Shown: one piece after another, positions 26,885-36,216 of the stretch
Layout: each line of letters opens with the position of its first letter
Position numbering within the stretch: the first letter of the stretch is position 1
NCBI GenBank assembly: GCA_036823195.1
Contig: DAISGI010000002.1
Span: forward strand, 1 to 64,000
Length of the DNA: 64,000 bases
Origin: UBA4874 sp002399435
Lineage (GTDB): Bacteria; Bacillota; Clostridia; Caldicoprobacterales; DTU083
Reading direction: 5' to 3'
Made by a program: the position numbers and the translations under genes
The notes under the pieces: model-generated
Seen by the model: the letters and a program-made list of their open reading frames with translations, nothing else
The model's database searches: none
Told to the model about the DNA's origin: nothing

Positions 26885-28444
26885 TCAATGCCGGAAGTGC
26901 CGCATGCCGGTGAAAACCATGGCGATGCCATGCCGGTTGCACGCATCAATGGACATCTGATCCTTTATGGAACCGCCGGGCTGGATAATGGCCGTTATCC
27001 CGGCTTTGGCTGCAGCTTCCACGCAATCGTCAAAGGGAAAGAAGGCATCGGATGCCAGTACCGCACCTGTCGCTTCTTTCCCGCTCCGCTCAACGGCCTG
27101 CTGCACGGCCCAGATACGATTCACCTGGCCTGGCCCGACTCCGAGGGTCCGCTGGTCCCGGGCAATGGCAATCCCGTTGGATTTGGCGTGCTTGACGATT
27201 TTCCAGGCAAAAATCAAATCTTCCTGTTCTTTCTCCGTCGGCTGCTTTTCGGTAACAACCTTCCAGGGCATTCCTCCGGATATGGGCTCTTCCTGAAACA
27301 GTTTGTCGTCTGCCTCCTGTACCAGCAGTCCTCCATCCACCTTTTTCATATCCCAGGTTCCGGGGGCCATGGATGCTCCGATATCCTCCAGTGCAAGGAG
27401 ACGGATATTCTTTTTCTGCTCCAATATTTCAAGGGCTCCTTCGGTGTATCCCGGCGCAACAACGATTTCAATAAAGATTTTATGGATTTCCCTGGCCACG
27501 TCTTCCTCAACAATACGGTTGGAGGCGATAATGCCGCCAAAGATGGAAACCGGATCCGCTTCATACGCTCTTTGATATGCTTCGTAAAGGTTCTCCGCCG
27601 TTGCCACTCCACAGGGATTTGCATGCTTTACCGCAACCACAGTGGGTTTGTCAAACTCCCGGAGAAGCGCCAGGGCCCCGTTGGTATCGCTGATGTTATT
27701 ATAGGACAGCTCCTTTCCATGAAGCTGTTTTGCGGCAGGCAGGCTTCCGGGAACCGCTCGGATTTCCCTGTAGAAAGCCGCTTTCTGATGAGGATTTTCC
27801 CCGTAACGCATCTGCTGCAGCTTGTCAAACGTCAGCGTCAGATGCTCCGGAAAATCCGTGCATCCATTCTGCTCCCTGAGGTATTGGGAGATCATGGCAT
27901 CGTATTGGGCCGTCTGCTCAAAGACTTTGACTGCCAGACGAAATCTCGTCTTTTGGGAAACCTCTCCGCTTTTCAGTTCCTTCAGGACAGAACCATAGTC
28001 TGCCGGATCCGTCATTACGACGACATCCGGATAGTTCTTCGCAGCTGCCCGCAAAAGGGTGGGCCCTCCGATATCGATATTCTCAATGGCTTCCTCCCGC
28101 GTCACACCGTCCCGCAGAATGGTCTGTCGGAAAGGATACAGATTCACGACCACCAGATCGATGGTCTCTATATCCAGCTTCTCCAGCTGTTTCATATGAT
28201 CCGGATTGCTCCGCATCGCCAGGATCCCCGCATGAATCCTGGGATGAAGGGTCTTGACCCTTCCATCCAGGCATTCCGGAAAGCCGGTGACCTCCTGAAT
28301 GCCGACCACCGGAAGTCCGGCCTCACGGATAATCTTTGCTGTTCCGCCCGTGGAAATAATCTCAAAGGAAAGCTCCTGGAGCGCCCTTGCAAGGTCCACA
28401 ATCCCGGTTTTATCCGAAACACTGATCAAAGCACGCTTTTTCAA
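26885..28444 (-). CDS. purH: bifunctional AICAR transformylase / IMP cyclohydrolase
   Basis: Carries out the last two steps to IMP. The N-terminal MGS-like cyclohydrolase domain shows RALISVSDKTG, ISTGGTAK and GRVKTLHP. The transformylase domain carries KHANPCGVA and ends with IQPGGSIKDQ. Start: the TTG at 28444 is 8 nt after AAGGAG and gives MKKRALISVSDKTG, the usual N-terminus; the GTG at 28453 directly abuts the site. The leader between purN and purH holds a tandem repeat (28464-28562). Confidence 0.96.
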   Translation of the reverse strand: MKKRALISVSDKTGIVDLARALQELSFEIISTGGTAKIIREAGLPVVGIQEVTGFPECLDGRVKTLHPRIHAGILAMRSNPDHMKQLEKLDIETIDLVVVNLYPFRQTILRDGVTREEAIENIDIGGPTLLRAAAKNYPDVVVMTDPADYGSVLKELKSGEVSQKTRFRLAVKVFEQTAQYDAMISQYLREQNGCTDFPEHLTLTFDKLQQMRYGENPHQKAAFYREIRAVPGSLPAAKQLHGKELSYNNISDTNGALALLREFDKPTVVAVKHANPCGVATAENLYEAYQRAYEADPVSIFGGIIASNRIVEEDVAREIHKIFIEIVVAPGYTEGALEILEQKKNIRLLALEDIGASMAPGTWDMKKVDGGLLVQEADDKLFQEEPISGGMPWKVVTEKQPTEKEQEDLIFAWKIVKHAKSNGIAIARDQRTLGVGPGQVNRIWAVQQAVERSGKEATGAVLASDAFFPFDDCVEAAAKAGITAIIQPGGSIKDQMSIDACNRHGIAMVFTGMRHFRH

Positions 28445-28463
28445 TGCATTCACTCCTTCTGTT

Positions 28464-28562
28464 CTGTTACCGCCTGTTTCTGTTTCTGCCTGTTTCTGTT
28501 ACCGCCTGTTTCTGTTTCTGCCCGTTTCTGTTTCTGCCCGTTCCCGTTTCTGTTTCTGCTGT
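28464..28562. repeat. 32-bp tandem repeat between purN and purH
   Basis: Two nearly identical 32-nt units at 28464-28495 and 28496-28527, beginning CTGTTACCGCCTGTTTCTG. A decayed tail of shorter GTTTCTG-type units follows to 28562. It fills almost the whole purN-purH spacer inside the operon and is transcribed. Confidence 0.88.
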
Positions 28563-28573
28563 CTTCCATTCTC

Positions 28574-29224
28574 CTATCCATTCTCAATCACTACTTTGCG
28601 TCCCATTACTCTCAGCTTCCCGCGAACCAAAAGCTCCACCGCCTCCGGCAATATTTCATGCTCTGCCTCAAGAACCCGGGCCGCCAGACTCCGGGCGTCG
28701 TCCTCCGGCAGGACCATGACCGGCTTTTGCAGAATAATCGGTCCGGTGTCCGTTCCCTCGTCCACAAAATGCACGGTTGCTCCCGTCACCTTTGCGCCGT
28801 AATCCAGTACGGCCTGATGGACATGGATCCCATAACAGCCCATGCCGCAGAACGATGGGATCAGGGAGGGATGGATATTCACGATCCGATTCGGATAATG
28901 ATCCACCAGTTCCCCGGACAAAATACTGAGATACCCGGCCAGCACCACATAATCCACCTGGGACTTCTTCAACCGATCCAGAATCGCCTGATTGAATTCC
29001 CGGGAATCCGCAAACTCCTTCTTATTGATATAGCAGGTGGGAATCGAGCTTTGTCCGGCCCGGGTCAGTCCATAGGCGTCCCTGCGATCCGACAGCACCA
29101 GGCTGATCTCCGCCGGGATTCTGCCGCTGGCAACCGCATCCATGACCGCCTGCAGGTTGGTGCCCCCGCCGGATATCAGGATGCCAAGTCTTTTCTTCCT
29201 TTGCGTTTCCCCATCCTTCAGCAC
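28574..29224 (-). CDS. purN: phosphoribosylglycinamide formyltransferase
   Basis: Transfers the formyl group of 10-formyl-THF to glycinamide ribonucleotide, third step of purine synthesis. Seen are the start ILISGGGTNLQAV, the catalytic region RIVNIHPSLIPSF (Asn and His) and GATVHFVDEGTDTGPII. The length of 216 is normal. The start is GTG at 29224, overlapping the purM end by 7 bp. Confidence 0.96.
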   Translation of the reverse strand: MLKDGETQRKKRLGILISGGGTNLQAVMDAVASGRIPAEISLVLSDRRDAYGLTRAGQSSIPTCYINKKEFADSREFNQAILDRLKKSQVDYVVLAGYLSILSGELVDHYPNRIVNIHPSLIPSFCGMGCYGIHVHQAVLDYGAKVTGATVHFVDEGTDTGPIILQKPVMVLPEDDARSLAARVLEAEHEILPEAVELLVRGKLRVMGRKVVIENG

Positions 29225-30243
29225 AGTGTCACACCCCGCTTGCCTTCCCGGACCGTTCCGATCCGGAAAGCCGGATAACCGGATTCCGCAAGGGAAGTCC
29301 GGACATCCTTCTCCAACGCGGCATCACAGTCCAGAACCATGCCGATCCCCATATTGAACGTCTGGTATAATTGCTGCTCCTCCATTTGACCGGCCTCCCG
29401 AAGCATCCGGAAAACAGGCGGTACCGGCCAGCTTCCCATCCGGATTTCCGCCATCCGTCCGTCCGGCAGCATTCTGGGTATATTCTCAATAAATCCGCCC
29501 CCTGTAATATGGGAAATGCCCCGGATCGGATATTCCTTCAACAACTTTAATATACCGTCCACATAAATTCGGGTCGGTTTCAGCAGTTCCTCGCCGATGG
29601 TTGTCCCCAACAGGTCACTGAATTTCTCCAGGCTATGATTCCCCTGCGCAAGCAGACTGCGGACCAGGGAAAAGCCGTTGCTGTGAACCCCGTTTGAGGC
29701 AAGACCGATCAGGGCGTCTCCCGGCTGGATGGACGATCCGTTGATGAGATTCTTCCGATCCACGATGCCCACGGCAAAACCGGCCACATCATATTCCCCC
29801 TGCCGGTAAAAGCCGGGCATTTCCGCCGTCTCCCCGCCGATCAGGGAACATCCTCCCTTAAGACAGCCTTCCGACATTCCTTTCACAATCTGTGCCGCCT
29901 GTTCCGGGACAAGTCTTCCCATGGCGATATAGTCCAGGAAGAAAAGAGGCTTTGCTCCCTGACAGATAATATCGTTGACACACATGGCCACACAGTCGAT
30001 TCCAATGGTATCATGCCGGTTCATCTGAAAAGCCAGCTTCAGCTTCGTACCCACCCCGTCCGTTCCGGCAACCAGAACCGGCTCCTCCATGCCTTCCGTG
30101 TCCAGGGAAAACAGGCCTCCGAACCCTCCCAGGCCTTCCGGCACCTGAGAAGTAAAAGTCCTTGCAACATATGGCTTCATTAGCCTTACCGCTTCATAGC
30201 CGGCTTCCACATCCACACCGGAATCCTTATAGCTCAGGCCCAT
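29218..30243 (-). CDS. purM: phosphoribosylformylglycinamidine cyclo-ligase (AIR synthetase)
   Basis: Closes the imidazole ring to give AIR. It begins MGLSYKDSGVDVEAGYEAV and has the conserved GTDGVGTKLKLA, DIICQGAKPLFFLDY and GGETAEMPGFY. The length of 341 fits. The start at 30243 follows AAAAGGAGGAGGACA and lies 17 bp inside the end of purF; the end overlaps purN. Confidence 0.97.
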   Translation of the reverse strand: MGLSYKDSGVDVEAGYEAVRLMKPYVARTFTSQVPEGLGGFGGLFSLDTEGMEEPVLVAGTDGVGTKLKLAFQMNRHDTIGIDCVAMCVNDIICQGAKPLFFLDYIAMGRLVPEQAAQIVKGMSEGCLKGGCSLIGGETAEMPGFYRQGEYDVAGFAVGIVDRKNLINGSSIQPGDALIGLASNGVHSNGFSLVRSLLAQGNHSLEKFSDLLGTTIGEELLKPTRIYVDGILKLLKEYPIRGISHITGGGFIENIPRMLPDGRMAEIRMGSWPVPPVFRMLREAGQMEEQQLYQTFNMGIGMVLDCDAALEKDVRTSLAESGYPAFRIGTVREGKRGVTLC

Positions 30244-31669
30244 TGTCCTCCTCCTTTTTCCGTTCCTTTCGGCTCTCCTTCTTCTCCACAGGATATTCCC
30301 CATCAAAGCATCCCTGGCAGAAGCCGCACCCGCTTCCTTCCACGGTTTTCATCAGCCCTTCCCGGCTCAGATAGCCCAGGGAATCTGCGCCAATGGCGGT
30401 ACAGATCTCCTCCACATCACAGGAGTGGCCAATCAGCTGATCGCAGGTATTGATATCAATTCCAAAATAACAGGGATATCGGACCGGTGGCGAACTGATG
30501 CGCATATGTACTTCCCTGGCTCCTGCCAGCCGCAGCATTTCCACAATCTTCCTGCTGGTCGTGCCCCTTACGATGGAATCATCGATGACCACCAGTCTTT
30601 TGCCTTTTACAATTCGCCGCAGGGCATTCAGCTTAATCCGCACCCCCTGTTCCCTCAGCTGCTGACTGGGCTGAATGAATGTCCTTCCCACATAACGGTT
30701 TTTAATAAAGCCCTCGCCGTAGGGAATGCCGGAAGCTTCAGCATATCCGATGGCTGCTGTCGTACCGGAATCCGGAACCCCGATCACCAGATCCGCCTCC
30801 ACAGGATGCTCCGATGCAAGAATGGCACCGGCCTGCTTCCGGGCCATATATACGCTGATGCCGTCTATGGTGCTGTCCGTCCGGGCAAAATAAACAAATT
30901 CAAATATGCAGAGAGCCGAGTTCAGCGGAGCGGCTGTCTGGATGGAACGAAGGCCCTTCTCATCCACAACAACGATTTCCCCCGGCTTGATATCCCGGAT
31001 GTATTCTGCTCCGACTGCATCAAAGGCACAGGTTTCGGAAGCCACCACATAGGAATCACCCAGCCTGCCAAGAGCCAGGGGGCGTATTCCCAAAGGATCC
31101 CGGATCGCCACCATTTTATTTTCCGTCAGGATCAGAAGGGCATAGGAGCCGCAGATCAGGCCCATTACCTTCTTCAGGGCTTCCTCCAGACCACTTTCCA
31201 TATTCCGGGCAATCAGGTTTGCAATCACCTCCGTGTCCAGTGAAGTCTGAAAGATGACCCCGCTTTCCTCCAAATCTGCCCGCAGGGAATCCGTATTGAT
31301 CAGATTTCCGTTATGCGCCAACGCCATGGTGCCTCGTTTGAATCGGGTCATCAGCGGCTGGGCGTTGACAAACTGACTGTCCCCTGTCGTGGAATACCGG
31401 ACATGTCCGACAGCCGCCTTCCCACCTTTCAGCCGGGACAATTGATGCTTGTCAAACACCTCGGCAACCAACCCCATGCCTTTGTGACAGAAAACAGCGT
31501 TTCCGTCGGAGACGGCAATGCCTGCACTTTCCTGCCCACGGTGCTGGAGGGCATACAGTCCAAAATAGGTAATATCCTGTACTTCACCCGATTTATTGCT
31601 TCCAAATATGCCAAATACACCGCATTCCTCGCTCATCCTGTCCAATCGCTCTTCGGAGTCGGAAATCAT
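30227..31669 (-). CDS. purF: amidophosphoribosyltransferase
   Basis: First committed enzyme of purine synthesis. The glutaminase nucleophile is Cys16 in ECGVFGIFG, so the first 15 residues are a propeptide to be removed, as in Bacillus. The PRPP motif VVIDDSIVRGTTS is present. The C-terminal Cys residues, including GCGFCQGC, fit the iron-sulfur cluster of the Bacillus-type enzyme, which makes it oxygen-sensitive. The ATG at 31669 follows CGAGGTGCAAC. Its end overlaps purM. Confidence 0.97.
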   Translation of the reverse strand: MISDSEERLDRMSEECGVFGIFGSNKSGEVQDITYFGLYALQHRGQESAGIAVSDGNAVFCHKGMGLVAEVFDKHQLSRLKGGKAAVGHVRYSTTGDSQFVNAQPLMTRFKRGTMALAHNGNLINTDSLRADLEESGVIFQTSLDTEVIANLIARNMESGLEEALKKVMGLICGSYALLILTENKMVAIRDPLGIRPLALGRLGDSYVVASETCAFDAVGAEYIRDIKPGEIVVVDEKGLRSIQTAAPLNSALCIFEFVYFARTDSTIDGISVYMARKQAGAILASEHPVEADLVIGVPDSGTTAAIGYAEASGIPYGEGFIKNRYVGRTFIQPSQQLREQGVRIKLNALRRIVKGKRLVVIDDSIVRGTTSRKIVEMLRLAGAREVHMRISSPPVRYPCYFGIDINTCDQLIGHSCDVEEICTAIGADSLGYLSREGLMKTVEGSGCGFCQGCFDGEYPVEKKESRKERKKEEDNGPEL

Positions 31670-31707
31670 GTTGCACCTCGGTTTTAAACTTTTATTTGAT
31701 TTTCATC

Positions 31708-32415
31708 TCATTTGCCCAGCAGTCTTCTCAATATCTCGGCATAGGCTTCCTCCGCGCCGCCCAGATCCATTCGAAAGCGATCCTTGTCCAGCTTTTTGCC
31801 CGTTTTGCTGTCCCAGAAACGACAGGTATCCGGCGAGATTTCATCTGCCAGTAAAATCTTTCCATGAAATCGTCCAAACTCCAGCTTGAAATCCACCAGA
31901 TCCACGCCTGCGTCCTTCAGATAATCAAGCAGCAGTTCATTCACCTTTTGCGTGGTTTCCTTTATAGTGTCGAGTTCTTCCCTTGTAGCCAGATGCATGG
32001 CATAGATGTGGTAGTCATTGATGATCGGATCCCCCAGAGCGTCGCTCTTATAGCAGAACTCCAGAACCACGGGAGAGAGCTTCGTTCCCTCCGGAATGCC
32101 CAGACGTTTTGTCAGGCTGCCGGTTGCGATATTCCTTACAACGACTTCGATGGGTATGATCTCCACCTTTTTTACGATGGTTTCCCGGTCACTGATTTCC
32201 CGGACATAATGCGTCGGGATTCCTTTGCTTTGAAGCATTCGAAACAGATGATCCGAAACCTTGTTGTTCACCACGCCTTTCCCCCGGATGCTCCCTTTTT
32301 TGAGACCATTGAATGCAGTGGCATCGTCCTTGTACTCCACGATTACATGATCCGGATCATCGGTTTGGAACACTTTCTTTGCCTTTCCTTCATAGAGCAG
32401 TTTCACCTTTTTCAT
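31708..32415 (-). CDS. purC: SAICAR synthase
   Basis: Ligates aspartate to CAIR. A 235-residue protein starting MKKVKLLYEGKAKKVF, with DDATAFNG, EVVVRNIATGS and the ending region DLVDFKLEFGRF plus LADEISPDTCRFWD. The start at 32415 follows AGGAGGCAGGAAAGAT and overlaps the purE stop as ATGA. Confidence 0.97.
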   Translation of the reverse strand: MKKVKLLYEGKAKKVFQTDDPDHVIVEYKDDATAFNGLKKGSIRGKGVVNNKVSDHLFRMLQSKGIPTHYVREISDRETIVKKVEIIPIEVVVRNIATGSLTKRLGIPEGTKLSPVVLEFCYKSDALGDPIINDYHIYAMHLATREELDTIKETTQKVNELLLDYLKDAGVDLVDFKLEFGRFHGKILLADEISPDTCRFWDSKTGKKLDKDRFRMDLGGAEEAYAEILRRLLGK

Positions 32416-32918
32416 ATCTTTCCTGCCTCCTCCTGAATAAGCCGGTCCTTTTCCCGCACCTGACCTGCCATTTGCTTTCTTTGTTCCTTTAACTTGCCTC
32501 TGATGCCTTCCGAACACAGGGAAAGGATCTGAGCTGCAAGAATGGAAGCATTTTCCGCCCCGTCAATGGCGACTGTGGCAACCGGTATGCCTTTGGGCAT
32601 CTGAACCGTGGACAAAAGAGAGTCCAGCCCATCCATCGTGGAGGACCTGATGGGCAAGCCAATAACCGGCAGAACCGTACAGGAAGCAAGAACACCGGCA
32701 AGATGCGCCGCTTTGCCTGCCGCTGCAATGATGACACCGAAACCGTTTGCTTCCGCATTCGCTGCAAACTCCACCGCCTCATGCGGCGTACGGTGAGCGG
32801 AAATCACATGAACCTCTGTTTCAATATCAAACTCTTTCAGCACCTGAATGCATTTTCTGAGAATCGGAAAATCAGAATCACTGCCCATTATAACGGCAGC
32901 CCTGGGAACCGTAGACAT
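32412..32918 (-). CDS. purE: 5-(carboxyamino)imidazole ribonucleotide mutase
   Basis: First gene of the pur operon; 168 residues. It has GSDSDFPILRKC, ISAHRTP and AAAGKAAHLAGVLAS, the class I pattern that rearranges N5-CAIR to CAIR. Class I PurE needs PurK, which is not in this window, nor are purB, purL, purQ or purS. The start follows GGGAGGTTCTTCTC. The gene is led by a promoter, purine aptamer and terminator. Confidence 0.96.
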   Translation of the reverse strand: MSTVPRAAVIMGSDSDFPILRKCIQVLKEFDIETEVHVISAHRTPHEAVEFAANAEANGFGVIIAAAGKAAHLAGVLASCTVLPVIGLPIRSSTMDGLDSLLSTVQMPKGIPVATVAIDGAENASILAAQILSLCSEGIRGKLKEQRKQMAGQVREKDRLIQEEAGKI

Positions 32919-33010
32919 GAGAAGAACCTCCCATAGAATATTTCCGCTTTACGGATAACGGATCCGGAAACAGTACTGCAAAATGAAAACAGTTCAAGCC
33001 GGGAGTAAAG

Positions 33011-33048
33011 CAAACAAAAAGCGTTGATTCGACTTGTGAATCAGCGCT
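33011..33048 (-). terminator. riboswitch expression-platform terminator before purE
   Basis: On the reverse strand AGCGCTGATTC, a 7-nt loop, GAATCAACGCT (one mismatch) and TTTTTGTTTG. It lies between aptamer and purE. A second hairpin (TGACTGCAGG with TTTTGCAGTCA, about 33075-33095) precedes it and may belong to the alternative fold. Confidence 0.88.
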
Positions 33049-33157
33049 TCTCCGCTCCAAAGGAAAAAACACCTGTGACTGCAAAACCTGCAGTCATGAA
33101 GTTTCCCATGGAAAGATCGTCTTCCCCATTTTCCAATGAACAGGAAAAACAAGCGAT

Positions 33158-33234
33158 ATCCACTCATAGTCAGGCGGTTCCGGCCGCCCAGTAGAAACTC
33201 CCGAACCAATTATCGGGATTATATGAGTATATCT
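33158..33234 (-). ncRNA. purine riboswitch aptamer upstream of the purE operon
   Basis: On the reverse strand P1 ACTCATA/TATGAGT is extended by GATATA/GATATC-type pairs. P2 is CCCGA/TCGGG with loop TAATTGGT, J2/3 is AGTTTCTAC, P3 is GGCGG/CCGCC with loop CCGGAA, and J3/1 is GACTATG. The C of GACTAT marks a guanine/hypoxanthine sensor. The gene-free stretch 32919-33583 holds this leader plus the divergent promoter region of the response regulator. Confidence 0.93.
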
Positions 33235-33245
33235 TTGTCACATTT

Positions 33246-33274
33246 AATATACCAAAAGAATCCTGCCCTGTCAA
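33246..33274 (-). promoter_or_regulatory. sigma-A promoter of the pur operon
   Basis: On the reverse strand TTGACA (33274-33269) and TATATT (33251-33246) with 17-bp spacing, directly before the aptamer. Confidence 0.8.
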
Positions 33275-33505
33275 TGCTTTTTCTGAACATTTTTAAGAGT
33301 TTTATGTTTAATGTTCAGGTTTTATAAAAGTCCAAAACAAACAGCCTGCCCGGTTTTCCTTTATCCGCCTTTGCCGGACAGGCCGTTACTCTGCCATCGG
33401 CCTCTTTATTCTTTTCAGACCTTTTACCGGACTTCACCGGAAAAACTTTGGAGTTCCGTATGGGAATACAACACTTCATGTTTACAATATGTACGGCCTG
33501 GGAAT

Positions 33506-33522
33506 CTTAATGAATACTTAAT
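33506..33522 (+). promoter_or_regulatory. direct repeat likely bound by the response regulator
   Basis: CTTAAT at 33506-33511 and again at 33517-33522 are spaced 11 bp apart, the usual phasing for OmpR/PhoB-type dimers. It lies 62-78 bp before the response regulator start and upstream of a TATGAT box (33558-33563) that has no good -35, as in activated promoters. CTTAA sequences recur between the kinase and glycosyltransferase genes (about 36136-36175). Confidence 0.4.
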
Positions 33523-33583
33523 AAATATTCATCTTTCCTTTTCCCATGTGAAAATGGTATGATAGGATGTGAGGTGAATCGGG

Positions 33584-34294
33584 TTGTACAACATTCTGAT
33601 CTGCGATGACGACCGCGACATTGTTGCCGCGCTGAAAATCTATCTTTCCGGGAGGGATTACACCCTGTTTGATGCCTATAACGGAGAAGAGGCAATTGAC
33701 GTTGTCCGCAATCATGAAATTCACCTGATTCTGATGGACATTATGATGCCTAAAATGGATGGGATTTCTGCAACCGCAACACTGCGTCGGGAAAGCAATG
33801 TCCCGATCATTCTGCTGACAGCAAAAAGTGAGTGCAGCGATAAGGTCCTGGGTCTTGATATTGGCGCAGATGATTACATCACAAAGCCATTCGATGCGGT
33901 GGAAGTCCTGGCCCGCGTGAAATCCCAGCTGCGCCGGTATACCATGCTCGGATCGAAAACGGAAACCAGCTCTTCCGGTACTTATACAATAGGCGGCATA
34001 ACGCTCAACGAAATAACCAAAGCCGTCACAGTGGACGATGTACCTGTTACCCTTACCCCTCTGGAGTTTCAGATTTTGAATCTCCTGATTAAAAACCCCG
34101 AACGCATCTATTCCAGCGAACAGATCTATGAATCTGTATGGAAGGAAGAGTCGATCGGTTCGGAAAGATCCGTCGCCGTTCACATCCGGCATCTCCGGCA
34201 AAAGATTGAGGCCAACCCCTCCGATCCGCGTTATCTGAAAGTAGTATGGGGGCTTGGCTATAAAATGGAGGAACAGGGATATGACAGGCACTGA
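33584..34294 (+). CDS. VanR-like response regulator, OmpR family
   Basis: A 236-residue receiver plus winged-helix regulator. The acidic pocket is CDDDRD (residues 7-12), the phosphoacceptor Asp52 is in LMDIMMPKMDG and Lys is in TKPFDAVEVLARV. The C-terminal DNA-binding domain shows LTPLEFQILNLLIKNP and AVHIRHLRQKIE. The start is TTG at 33584 after GAGGTGAATCGGG. The kinase begins inside its 3' end. The family resembles VanR, but no van resistance genes are present. Confidence 0.92.
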   Translation: MYNILICDDDRDIVAALKIYLSGRDYTLFDAYNGEEAIDVVRNHEIHLILMDIMMPKMDGISATATLRRESNVPIILLTAKSECSDKVLGLDIGADDYITKPFDAVEVLARVKSQLRRYTMLGSKTETSSSGTYTIGGITLNEITKAVTVDDVPVTLTPLEFQILNLLIKNPERIYSSEQIYESVWKEESIGSERSVAVHIRHLRQKIEANPSDPRYLKVVWGLGYKMEEQGYDRH

Positions 34295-36131
34295 TTGGGC
34301 AGCAAACTTCTGGATAAAGGCTGCGGCTTTTTTTCTTGCCATTGTGATGGTTCCGGTTGTGACAGCTTATGCTGTATCGGCGATCCTGGCTTATGATGGC
34401 GGCTGGCATGACAAACCGGGCTTCTCCTTTGCCAACACTGGTATATGCAGGACCATAGTTTCGCAGGAAGAAAGTGAGCTATGGCGTCATTACAGCATAA
34501 TGGAACTTTCTGAGCTGGAAAACTTTTCTTCCGCTCAGAATAAGGTATCCAATTATCGGTTTGCCATATACCAGAAAGATGGCACACTTTTGTATGACAA
34601 TCATGCAAAAACGGACCGTCCCATTCATCAGGGAAAATACGACGGGATCACCATCCAAAGTTTCCTTACCGCCAAGCTCACTGCACAGGACAGGCTTTAT
34701 CAGGGAAACCGGCTGTTTGTAACCATGTACAGTATGAGTAGACGTGCAGCGGCTGTCTGTGGAATCGGTATCGTACTGCTTCTGATCCTCATTCTCTTTT
34801 TGGGCCGCGCAGCCGGCAGGCGCAGCGGAACCGGGGAAGCAGTTGCCGGATGGCAGGAGAAGATCCCCTTTGATCTATACCTGGTCCTTGTCTGCCTGGC
34901 TGGCTTTTTTATGATTTTAGTTGCCTCCGGAAGTACAAATGGCATGTGGAATTCCTTCGATAAATGGTCTGCCATTGCTCTGATTGCCTGCATAACAGGC
35001 TGTGCCGTGCTTCTACTGGCTGTATGGATGACACTTTGTGCGCGAATTAAAATTGGAAAATGGTGGCACAATACCATTATCTACATGGCCTGTCACTCAT
35101 TCCGGAATTTCCTGCATCGGCTCATACAGGGAATCCTCCGTATCTGCCGTTCCCTGCCGATGCTATGGCGCACCATGATAAGTTTTGGCGCAATTGCCTT
35201 GCTCATCCTGCAATTTTCCTCGCATTATGCCTTTGGGCAATTACTTTCTTTCCTGGGGCTGTTGTTTTTTGCAGCATGCGCTGTTTCCCTCCAACTTCAC
35301 AGTCTGCAAAAAGCAGGCGAAAAGCTGGCTGCCGGTGATCTGAATCTTAAAGTCGACACAAGCCATATGTTCTGGGACTTGAAACGTCATGGTGAAAACC
35401 TCAATGCCATCGGAAACGGAATGAGCATTGCTGTCGAACAGCAGCTCAAATCGGAGCGGCTCAAGACCGAACTGATCACCAATGTATCCCATGACATCAA
35501 AACGCCGCTTACCTCCATCATCAACTACGTGGATCTGCTTCAGAGAGACCCCGCCCCGGAACAGCAGCACGGGTATCTGCAGGTGCTCAGCCGTCAGGCA
35601 CATAAGCTGAAAAAGATGACGGAAGATCTGATTGAAATGTCCAAGGCATCTACCGGAAACCTGCCCTGTCATCCCTCCCGCTGCAATGTTAAGGAACTCA
35701 TCGACCAGGCAGTTGGCGAATACGAGGAGCGCCTGAATGACGCACAGATCGAGCCCGTTATTACCCGGCCGGATGCTCCCCTGTTCTGTTTTGCAGACGG
35801 ATCCCTGATGTGGCGCATTCTGGACAACCTGCTTTCCAATGCCTGCAAATATGCCCAGTGTGGCACCAGGTTATATATTGATATTACGGAGGAAGAAGGG
35901 GCTGCAGCCTTTTCCTTTAAAAATGTTTCCCATGACCGATTGAACATCAGCGTGGAAGAATTGATGGAGCGCTTTGTGCGTGGAGACAGTTCGCGTACAA
36001 GCGAAGGCAGCGGGCTGGGCCTGAATATCGCCAAAAGCCTTGTGGAACTGCAGGATGGTGAATTTCATCTGGATGTGGACGGAGACCTCTTCAAAGCAGA
36101 TTTTCGAATTCCTCTGGATCGGCCTTCTTAA
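34281..36131 (+). CDS. VanS-like sensor histidine kinase
   Basis: A 616-residue membrane kinase with a membrane segment near residues 12-38, an extracytoplasmic part, several more segments up to about residue 330, and a cytoplasmic linker. The H-box is NVSHDIKTPLTSIINYVDLL, the N-box NLLSNACKYAQ, and the end has FVRGDSSR and GSGLGLNIAKSL. As in VanS relatives, no clear G1 DxGxG is visible between N-box and FVRGD. The start at 34281 follows GGAGGAACAGGGAT and overlaps the regulator by 14 bp. Confidence 0.9.
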   Translation: MTGTDWAANFWIKAAAFFLAIVMVPVVTAYAVSAILAYDGGWHDKPGFSFANTGICRTIVSQEESELWRHYSIMELSELENFSSAQNKVSNYRFAIYQKDGTLLYDNHAKTDRPIHQGKYDGITIQSFLTAKLTAQDRLYQGNRLFVTMYSMSRRAAAVCGIGIVLLLILILFLGRAAGRRSGTGEAVAGWQEKIPFDLYLVLVCLAGFFMILVASGSTNGMWNSFDKWSAIALIACITGCAVLLLAVWMTLCARIKIGKWWHNTIIYMACHSFRNFLHRLIQGILRICRSLPMLWRTMISFGAIALLILQFSSHYAFGQLLSFLGLLFFAACAVSLQLHSLQKAGEKLAAGDLNLKVDTSHMFWDLKRHGENLNAIGNGMSIAVEQQLKSERLKTELITNVSHDIKTPLTSIINYVDLLQRDPAPEQQHGYLQVLSRQAHKLKKMTEDLIEMSKASTGNLPCHPSRCNVKELIDQAVGEYEERLNDAQIEPVITRPDAPLFCFADGSLMWRILDNLLSNACKYAQCGTRLYIDITEEEGAAAFSFKNVSHDRLNISVEELMERFVRGDSSRTSEGSGLGLNIAKSLVELQDGEFHLDVDGDLFKADFRIPLDRPS

Positions 36132-36216
36132 CAATTTCTTAAACAAAACCGTTGCCGCAACTTAAAAACTGTCTGCTAAACTTGTACCATACCAAATGAA
36201 AGGCGGTTATTTATCA

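Noticed and set aside
26393..29278. A 961-codon open frame on the plus strand
   Set aside because: It lies exactly opposite purD, purH and purN, has no ribosome site or protein-like pattern, and results from the codon bias of those genes.
33584..36131. Vancomycin resistance cluster
   Set aside because: Only VanR/VanS-like regulators are present; no vanH, ligase, vanX or vanY. VanRS-like pairs have many other roles.
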